Source of the DNA: Actinomycetota bacterium | GTDB lineage: Bacteria; Actinomycetota; Acidimicrobiia; Acidimicrobiales; Poriferisodalaceae | Length of the DNA: 9,682 nucleotides | Assembly (NCBI GenBank): GCA_013151655.1 | Contig: JAADHX010000058.1 | Coordinates: 1 to 9,682 of the forward strand | Reading direction: 5' to 3' | Shown here: piece after piece, positions 4,621 through 9,682 of the stretch | Layout: each line of letters starts with the position of its first letter | Position numbering within the stretch: position 1 is the first letter of the stretch | Translations under genes and position numbers: made by a program | Notes under the pieces: generated by a model | The model's input: only the letters and a program-made list of their open reading frames with translations | Databases searched by the model: none | What the model was told of the DNA's origin: nothing

Positions 4621-6402
4621 ATGGAATCCCGCAGCCGCTCCAGCAATCACTGGCGCGCCCTTTTTGATCTGATCACGCCGCACCGCGCTCGCGTTACCGC
4701 TATCAGCGCGGTTCTGGCCGTGGCTGGAATCTTGCCCTTGGTTGGGCCTCTGCTGATAGCGAAGTTTATCGACGACGCCGCCAACGGCGCGACGTCGGCG
4801 CACCTGCTCTGGTTGGCTGGCATCTATGTAGCTCTGGGAGTTTCCCGGCAACTGATGGCTGTTGCGGTGGCCTGGACGGCTGCCGATCTGTCATGGCGGG
4901 TAACCAACGAACTGCGGTCAGACCTAACCCGTCATGTACTTCACCTCGACCTCGGATTCCACCGGGCCACAAGCCCGGGCGAACTTGTTAGCCGAGTCGA
5001 TGGCGACGTCACCGCGCTCAGCGAGTTCATTTCCCAGTTCGCCGCAAAGGCCGTTGCCGCAGGTGTCACTTTGGTCGGACTGATTGCGGTGGTGATGTGG
5101 CGCGACTGGCGAATCGGCCTTGGGCTCGCGGTTTACCTCGCCATAGCAACTGCGACCATGCTGTCGTTGCGCGACCGAGCCGTCGACGAGGCAGCTACCG
5201 AACAGGCTGCTACTGGTCGAATGCTCGGTGAGATCGAGGAACGACTGGCCGGCGCCGACGACCTCCGCAGCAATGGTGGCGGAAGTCATGCGGTGGCCAC
5301 CTTCCAGAAGGCAAGTGCCGCTGTGCTGCGCTCAAGCCTGGCTCGCGAGCGTCAGGGAGTGGCGCTTTGGATCATCTCGAATGCAGTGTTCATCATCGGC
5401 GGTCTTGTGATTCTGGCTGTCGACGCGGCCTTGTTGAGCCGAGGTTCGATCACGCTCGGAACCGCGTATCTGCTCTTCCAGTACACCCAGATTCTGCGCG
5501 AACCATTGGGCCGACTAGCCGACGAAACCGAACGAGTTCAGCGAGCAGCCGGAGGGATGTCGCGAACTCTCCAACTGCTCGCCGAGACGTCGAGCATCTC
5601 GAACGAGGGGTCGACTCCCCTCCCAACTGGCGCGCTCGGCGTCGAACTGTCCGACGTCTGTTTCGAGTACCGCGATGAAGAAAACCCGGCGCGAGTGGTC
5701 GACAACCTCACACTCTCGATCGCTCCAGGGAACTCTTTGGGCGTACTTGGCCGCACCGGAAGCGGCAAGACCACACTCGCCCGTCTGCTGCTCCGCCTGG
5801 TCGAACCAACTTCGGGCACGATCTCTTTTGGCGGCGTGTCTCTCCATGACGTCGAAGTTGCCGAACTGCGATCGCGCATCGGGGTTGTCTCCCAGGACGT
5901 GCATCTATTCGAGGCATCAATCCACGACAACCTCACTCTGTTCGACGAGACCATCGACGCCAGTGCGGTTCGGGCCGCGCTAAACGAACTCGGCCTGCTC
6001 GACTGGGTCAGCGCCATGCCGCAGGGTGTGGAGACAAAACTTGGTCCAGGGGGTGCAGGGCTGTCGGCCGGCGAAAGCCAGCTCATCGCGCTCACCAGAC
6101 TGTTCCTTCGCTCACCAGACTTTGTGCTTCTCGACGAGGCGTCTTCACGAGTCGATCCGACAACCGAGGCTCGCGTCACCAAGGCGATCGACCGCCTTAT
6201 CGATGGCCGAACCGCGGTCGTGATTGCGCACAGACTCTCGACCGTCGAACGCTTGGACCAAATTCTGGTACTTGAAGATGGGCGTGCGGTCGAACACGGT
6301 GCCACCGAGGCACTAAGCGCCGATACCAACAGCCGATACGCCCGCCTGCTAGCCCTCGGTGCCGACATCGCGGTCGATGAGGCGGTAGTTGCCTATGACT
6401 GA
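4621..6402 (+). CDS. ABC exporter half-transporter, subunit A (consensus Walker B, degenerate signature)
   Basis: A 593-residue type IV (B-family) ABC exporter half: an N-terminal six-helix membrane domain (about residues 15-300) fused to an ATPase domain (about 340-580). Walker A is GRTGSGKTT (377-385, Lys383), the Q-loop has Gln425 in VVSQDVHLF, Walker B is FVLLDE with catalytic Glu506, and His537 is the switch histidine in VIAHRLS. The signature is LSAGE (481-485) instead of LSGGQ, a degenerate form. ATG 4621 is chosen because the membrane domain begins soon after and upstream sequence is the divergent promoter gap; in-frame TTG codons extend further up. It overlaps the second half-transporter by 8 bases, so the two almost certainly form a heterodimer in the cytoplasmic membrane exporting an unknown substrate (drug, lipid or peptide). 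Confidence 0.92.
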   Translation: MESRSRSSNHWRALFDLITPHRARVTAISAVLAVAGILPLVGPLLIAKFIDDAANGATSAHLLWLAGIYVALGVSRQLMAVAVAWTAADLSWRVTNELRSDLTRHVLHLDLGFHRATSPGELVSRVDGDVTALSEFISQFAAKAVAAGVTLVGLIAVVMWRDWRIGLGLAVYLAIATATMLSLRDRAVDEAATEQAATGRMLGEIEERLAGADDLRSNGGGSHAVATFQKASAAVLRSSLARERQGVALWIISNAVFIIGGLVILAVDAALLSRGSITLGTAYLLFQYTQILREPLGRLADETERVQRAAGGMSRTLQLLAETSSISNEGSTPLPTGALGVELSDVCFEYRDEENPARVVDNLTLSIAPGNSLGVLGRTGSGKTTLARLLLRLVEPTSGTISFGGVSLHDVEVAELRSRIGVVSQDVHLFEASIHDNLTLFDETIDASAVRAALNELGLLDWVSAMPQGVETKLGPGGAGLSAGESQLIALTRLFLRSPDFVLLDEASSRVDPTTEARVTKAIDRLIDGRTAVVIAHRLSTVERLDQILVLEDGRAVEHGATEALSADTNSRYARLLALGADIAVDEAVVAYD

Positions 6403-8155
6403 CCAAACCAACACTGCTCAGACCAACACTGGTCAGACCAACACTGAGCAACTCAACACCGGGCAGATCAGACCGGTGGCCAACGGTTGGCGCACGGGCA
6501 GCTTCCGGCCGCGACTGTGGACCTGGTCTTGGTTTCTGTGGACGGCGTTCTTCATGCTGCCGCTGGCGTCTGGCTGGATTCTTAAGCTGGTGTTCGACCG
6601 GCTCGAAACTAACGAGTCGGTTAACGGGCTCCTCGTGGCGATCGGGGTCACCGAGGTTGTGCGGTGGATCATCTTCGGCGCGGGTGTCTACTTTGTGGTG
6701 CGGTGGTGGGTCGCGGCGCTGTCGATGATGCGAACCAACATGTTGTTCGCCCAAACTGTGAGCGGGGGACCAAAGGCCGGCAAACTTCCAGGAAGCCCGG
6801 CCGAGTCGATTACCCGATTCAACGACGACACCCGCGACACAGTGTTGTGGACCGACTCATGGGTAGACGGTGCCGGCAACCTTCTATACGCGTTCGGCGC
6901 GCTCGCCATCATGTCGACTATCAACCGCGGTGCCGCCCTCGTTGTCATCGTCCCGCTAGTAGTGGTCACGATTATCGCTCGCAAGCTCACGCCTCGCCTG
7001 TACGCCGCTAGGTCTGCCGACCGTAAGGCTGGCAGCCAGGTGTCTTCGTTCCTGGGCGAAGTGTTCTCTGGCCAACTGGCCTTCCGCCTGGCCGGACGAG
7101 AGGAAGCCGCTGTAAAGCGCCTCGAGCGATACACATCTGTTCGCCACAAGACCGCCGTGCGCGACACCGTTCTTCAACAAGCCATCGAAGGAATTGCGTC
7201 TTCCACCGGCGATATCACCATCGGGTTGACCCTGCTGGTGCTGGTTCCATCGGTGCGTAGCGGTGAGTTCAGCGTGGGTGACCTTGCATTGTTCGTCGCC
7301 TACGCCGTGCCCCTTGGTGAACTGCCGCGGTACGTGGCCAGGCTCATTACATCGCGCGAACAGGCCATCGTGTCCTATGGACGTCTCGGACAACTAGTAG
7401 CGCCAGACCGGCCCGACGATCTGTTAGAGCACAACGAAGTCACCATCGAACCAAACGACACGATGCGCCGTCGCGACCCCGACCCTGACCGCGTGCCGTT
7501 GGTCCACCTAAATGTGAGGGGGCTAACAGCCCGCTACACCGATGCCGCCAGCGTGCAGACCGGCGGCGTTAGTGACATAGACCTTGATGTCACGGCAGGA
7601 AGCTTCACCATTATCACCGGTGGGGTGGGAGCCGGCAAAACCACATTACTTCGCGCAATCGTCGGTCTGATTCCGATCAGTGAAGGCTCTGTGACCTGGA
7701 ATGACGAGCCAATAGACGACTTAGCCGCATGGTTCGTTCCGCCCAACTGTGCCCATCTGCCCCAGATTCCACGCCTCTTCAGCGAATCTCTAGCCGACAA
7801 TGTTCTGCTAGGTCGCGACGATCACAACCTGGCCTCAGTTCTTGACCTCACCTCGCTGAGCTACGACCTCGGCGCAATGCCAGATGACATCGACACCATG
7901 GTTGGAGCCAGAGGGCTGCGACTATCAGGCGGCCAGGCACAGAGGGTAGCGACAGCAAGAAGTCTTCTAACAACGCCAGAACTGCTGATAGTCGACGACT
8001 TATCGAGCGCCCTCGATGTCGCCACCGAGCGCGAGCTGTGGCTACAACTACGAAAGACGACCTCGACTACCATCATCGCCGTGTCACATCGACGTTTGGC
8101 AATCGATCAAGCCGATCAAGTGATTACCCTCGAAGCGGGTCGAATTCTGCAGTGA
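6395..8155 (+). CDS. ABC exporter half-transporter, subunit B (consensus signature, degenerate catalytic Glu)
   Basis: A 586-residue ABC exporter half. After a low-complexity start (residues 2-25, see the repeat entry), hydrophobic segments lie at about 40-65, 75-105, 150-195 and 265-310, followed by an ATPase domain from about 375. Walker A is GGVGAGKTT (409-417, Lys415), Q-loop Gln457 is in HLPQIPRLF, the signature is canonical LSGGQ (510-514), and switch His565 is in AVSHRRL. Walker B is LLIVDD, with Asp535 where the catalytic Glu should be. Paired with subunit A this leaves one complete ATP site (A's Walker motifs with B's signature) and one degenerate site (B's Walker motifs with A's LSAGE), as in TM287/288 and BmrCD. 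The ATG at 6395 is preferred; TTG at 6389 is also in frame. The 8-base overlap with A implies coupled translation. Confidence 0.92.
   Translation: MTDQTNTAQTNTGQTNTEQLNTGQIRPVANGWRTGSFRPRLWTWSWFLWTAFFMLPLASGWILKLVFDRLETNESVNGLLVAIGVTEVVRWIIFGAGVYFVVRWWVAALSMMRTNMLFAQTVSGGPKAGKLPGSPAESITRFNDDTRDTVLWTDSWVDGAGNLLYAFGALAIMSTINRGAALVVIVPLVVVTIIARKLTPRLYAARSADRKAGSQVSSFLGEVFSGQLAFRLAGREEAAVKRLERYTSVRHKTAVRDTVLQQAIEGIASSTGDITIGLTLLVLVPSVRSGEFSVGDLALFVAYAVPLGELPRYVARLITSREQAIVSYGRLGQLVAPDRPDDLLEHNEVTIEPNDTMRRRDPDPDRVPLVHLNVRGLTARYTDAASVQTGGVSDIDLDVTAGSFTIITGGVGAGKTTLLRAIVGLIPISEGSVTWNDEPIDDLAAWFVPPNCAHLPQIPRLFSESLADNVLLGRDDHNLASVLDLTSLSYDLGAMPDDIDTMVGARGLRLSGGQAQRVATARSLLTTPELLIVDDLSSALDVATERELWLQLRKTTSTTIIAVSHRRLAIDQADQVITLEAGRILQ
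6404..6463 (+). repeat. Four tandem 15-base units encoding a QTNTx pentapeptide
   Basis: Four in-frame copies of a 15-base unit near the 5' end of subunit B encode QTNTA, QTNTG, QTNTE and QLNTG. The second and third copies share 13 of 15 bases, and the last has drifted. The tract sits before the first membrane helix, is polar and probably disordered, and copy-number change would keep the frame. Confidence 0.85.
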
Positions 8156-8853
8156 GTACCGGTCTCGTTATCGAGCTAGTCGGTTACGGCGCATCGACCC
8201 TGATCATCATCTCGATCATCCAGAAGTCGATCCTCAGACTCCGCCTCGTCGGGCTGGCGGGATCGCTCGCGTTCTTTGCATACGCCCTTCTCATCGGCGC
8301 CTACCCAATAGCAGTTGTGAATGTCATTGCTGCCGGAATCCACATCTGGTTCCTGCGCAAACTCATCGGTCGCAAGAACGAGGTGTTTCGTATCCTTCAC
8401 GTACTACCGGAGTCGCGTTACCTGCTGAACTTCCTGGAGTTCTACGCCGATGAGATTCAAGGTCGCTACCAGCCCGATTTCGTCTATGAACCCAGCCCCG
8501 ATCTGGTCACGGCGTTCATCTTGCGCGACATGGTGCCAGCCGGAGTTCTGATCGGTCGCGTTCAAGCCGACGGGAGCTTTAAGGTCGACCTCGACTTCGT
8601 GATACCTCAGTACCGCGACTTTAAGATCGGCCACTATGTCTACTCACCCGATTCGGCTCTGCTAACCGGAATCGCTCCAACGGTGGTCTGGACCGACGCC
8701 GCCAACGACGACCATGCCCAATATCTGAAGCGCATCGGCTTCAGCGCGTGCACCGACCAGTCTGGCCGTTACGAAATTCATGTGACCGAGCCAGTGGGCG
8801 ACCACGCCGCGCCGTCGATCACGCCCTTGGGACGCGGCGAACAGACGTTGTAG
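8152..8853 (+). CDS. YgjV-like inner membrane protein with C-terminal acetyltransferase-like domain
   Basis: A 233-residue protein. The first 70 or so residues are hydrophobic with the YgjV-like pattern VIELVGYGASTLIIISI, then VGLAGSLAFFAYALLIGAYPI and VVNVIAAGIHIWFLRKL: three membrane helices. From about residue 80 a soluble domain follows, with SRYLLNFLEFYADEIQ, FILRDMVPAGVLIG, VDLDFVIPQYRDFKIGHYVY and YLKRIGF. The strand-then-YRDFKIG and late YLKRIGF pattern resembles GNAT acetyltransferases. Membrane plus GNAT-like architecture is known in actinobacterial YgjV-family proteins, but no activity is established to my knowledge. The GTG at 8152 overlaps the stop of ABC subunit B by 4 bases (GTGA), so it is translated with the exporter and may modify the exported molecule or membrane; that role is inference. 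Confidence 0.78.
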   Translation: MSTGLVIELVGYGASTLIIISIIQKSILRLRLVGLAGSLAFFAYALLIGAYPIAVVNVIAAGIHIWFLRKLIGRKNEVFRILHVLPESRYLLNFLEFYADEIQGRYQPDFVYEPSPDLVTAFILRDMVPAGVLIGRVQADGSFKVDLDFVIPQYRDFKIGHYVYSPDSALLTGIAPTVVWTDAANDDHAQYLKRIGFSACTDQSGRYEIHVTEPVGDHAAPSITPLGRGEQTL

Positions 8854-8856
8854 TGT
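8851..8856 (+). promoter_or_regulatory. -10 box of leaderless promoter for the FadJ-like gene
   Basis: TAGTGT, whose first three bases are the stop codon of the preceding gene, is followed by CGCCCC and then ATG at 8863. Fourteen of the 15 bases TAGTGTCGCCCCATG are the same as at the IaaM-like gene start. No Shine-Dalgarno is present. A poor -35 (TTGGGA, 8827-8832) may exist. Confidence 0.5.
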
Positions 8857-8862
8857 CGCCCC

Positions 8863-9682
8863 ATGACACAGATCACCCAGTCAGTTCGACTCGAAGAGCG
8901 GGGCGAGATCGCCCTCGTCATAATCGACAACCCGCCGGTCAACGCACTTAGCCAGCACGTGCGCGAAGGCATCGTCGACGGCATCGCTGCCGCCCAAGCC
9001 ACCGACGCGGTTGGCATCGTGCTGATCTGCGACGGGCGCACCTTTATCGCCGGAGCCGACATCACCGAGTTCGGCCAGGCACCGCAGGCTCCGTCGCTAC
9101 AAGATGTGCAGGCCGCGCTCGAGGGTTCGACCAAACCAGTTGTCGCCGCCATCCACGGCACCGCTCTCGGCGGCGGTCTCGAGATCGCCATGTGTGCCCA
9201 CTATCGGGTGGCCAGCGCAGGAGCCAAGTTCGGTCTGCCAGAAGTAAAGCTCGGGTTGTTGCCAGGAGCCGGTGGAACCCAGCGACTTCCCCGAGTTGTC
9301 GGGCCACTCAAAGCGCTTCAGATGATGACCAGCGGCGACCCCATCGGCGCCGACGACGCCCTCGATGCTGGCCTCATTAGCGAAATCGTCGACGACCTCG
9401 AAGCTGGCGCCATCGCCTTTGCCAGCAGGGCCGCGGCCGAGAAAATGCCCCTGCTAAAGATCCGCGACCAGAACGACAAGGTCGATGGCGTTGGGCCCGA
9501 ACTATTTGCCGACTTTCGCAAGTCGATTGCTCGCAAAACTCGTGGGTTCGATGCTCCCGAGCTCAACGTTCAATGCGTCGAAGCTGCCGTCAACCTCGAC
9601 TTCGAGGCCGGCCTCGCCAAAGAACGCGAGCTTTTCACCACCCTGATGCAGGGATCTCAGAGCCAGGCCCAGCAGTACTACT
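8863..9682 (+). CDS. Enoyl-CoA hydratase / 3-hydroxyacyl-CoA dehydrogenase (FadJ/FadB type), N-terminal part, runs off window
   Basis: 273 codons of an open frame that has no stop before the window ends. The N-terminal crotonase domain hydrates trans-2-enoyl-CoA in fatty-acid beta-oxidation. The oxyanion-hole segments are FIAGADI (about residues 64-70) and GTALGGGLEIAM (96-107), and the two catalytic glutamates are in GGGLEIA and in LPEVKLGLLPGAGGTQRLPR. After the hydratase domain comes KTRGFDAPELNVQCVEAAVN with FEAGLAKERELF, the linker helix typical of fused multifunctional proteins that continue into an NAD-binding 3-hydroxyacyl-CoA dehydrogenase domain, about 700 residues in total. That second domain is outside the window, so the fusion is predicted from the linker. 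The gene has its own probable leaderless promoter and is not obviously functionally tied to the upstream exporter. Confidence 0.9.
   Translation, partial: MTQITQSVRLEERGEIALVIIDNPPVNALSQHVREGIVDGIAAAQATDAVGIVLICDGRTFIAGADITEFGQAPQAPSLQDVQAALEGSTKPVVAAIHGTALGGGLEIAMCAHYRVASAGAKFGLPEVKLGLLPGAGGTQRLPRVVGPLKALQMMTSGDPIGADDALDAGLISEIVDDLEAGAIAFASRAAAEKMPLLKIRDQNDKVDGVGPELFADFRKSIARKTRGFDAPELNVQCVEAAVNLDFEAGLAKERELFTTLMQGSQSQAQQYY

Noticed and set aside
4266..4646. A 126-residue rhodanese ending at the TGA, i.e. a complete but truncated gene
   Set aside because: It would lack the catalytic residue, the CxxxxR loop and the C-terminal half. All of these are present in frame after the TGA, and its extended ATG at 4646 overlaps the divergent ABC gene while a strong ribosome-binding site marks 4526.
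6089..6121. Direct repeat CGCTCACCAGACT, two copies 20 bases apart
   Set aside because: It lies in the conserved stretch between the ABC signature and Walker B and arises from ordinary codons; no sign of a mobile or regulatory element.
5538..6368. Long 276-codon frame antisense to ABC subunit A
   Set aside because: Serine/arginine-rich composition typical of the shadow of a GC-rich gene; the plus strand carries all ATPase motifs.
1..9682. tRNA, rRNA, CRISPR array, insertion sequence, phage or clear rho-independent terminator
   Set aside because: I looked on both strands and saw no cloverleaf-like segment, spaced repeats, transposase, terminal inverted repeats, or GC hairpin followed by a T-run.

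Overview
The window comes from a moderately GC-rich bacterium that I judge to be a free-living actinobacterium, possibly Acidimicrobiia. The grounds are the style of the proteins, the use of GTG starts, promoter -10 boxes of the form TANNNT placed 6 bases before the start codon (the leaderless layout common in Actinobacteria), and the absence of mobile elements. TGA is an ordinary stop for several genes here, so the code is standard. The taxonomic call is inference.

Layout. (1) 1-1940, minus strand: a flavin amine oxidase strongly resembling tryptophan 2-monooxygenase (IaaM) is followed after 26 bases by the N-terminal part of an amidase-signature enzyme. This is the gene order of the iaaM-iaaH auxin (indole-3-acetamide) pathway. 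(2) 1941-1992: a compact divergent promoter region. (3) 1993-2877, plus strand: the tRNA methyltransferase TrmL, then a small unrecognised membrane protein. (4) 2825-4526, minus strand: a rhodanese, an NADPH-dependent FMN reductase, a 263-base gap holding remnants of two broken genes (a glucose-6-phosphate dehydrogenase piece and an SRPBCC-domain piece), and a pyridoxamine-phosphate-oxidase-like flavin protein. (5) 4621-8853, plus strand: two half-transporter ABC exporter genes that overlap, and a YgjV-like membrane protein with an acetyltransferase-like C-terminal domain that overlaps the second. (6) 8863 to the end: the enoyl-CoA hydratase half of a FadJ/FadB-type beta-oxidation protein, running off the window.

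The main discovery is the rhodanese at 4083-4526. Its reading frame is interrupted by one TGA exactly at the catalytic cysteine (Y-TGA-GGGGR instead of the usual C-x4-R). The frame then continues for 60 codons of normal rhodanese sequence and ends in a GTGA overlap with the next gene. Immediately after the TGA is a perfect hairpin whose loop G and U fall at positions 23 and 24 counted from the U of UGA, the positions recognised by SelB in E. coli fdhF. I therefore read this as a selenocysteine-containing rhodanese with a bacterial SECIS element. A conventional gene caller would truncate or discard it. The start and ribosome-binding site of the downstream flavin reductase lie beyond the TGA, so its translation may depend on selenocysteine read-through.

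The two ABC subunits show complementary degeneration: a changed signature motif in one and a changed catalytic Glu in the other. This predicts a heterodimer with one active and one degenerate ATP site.
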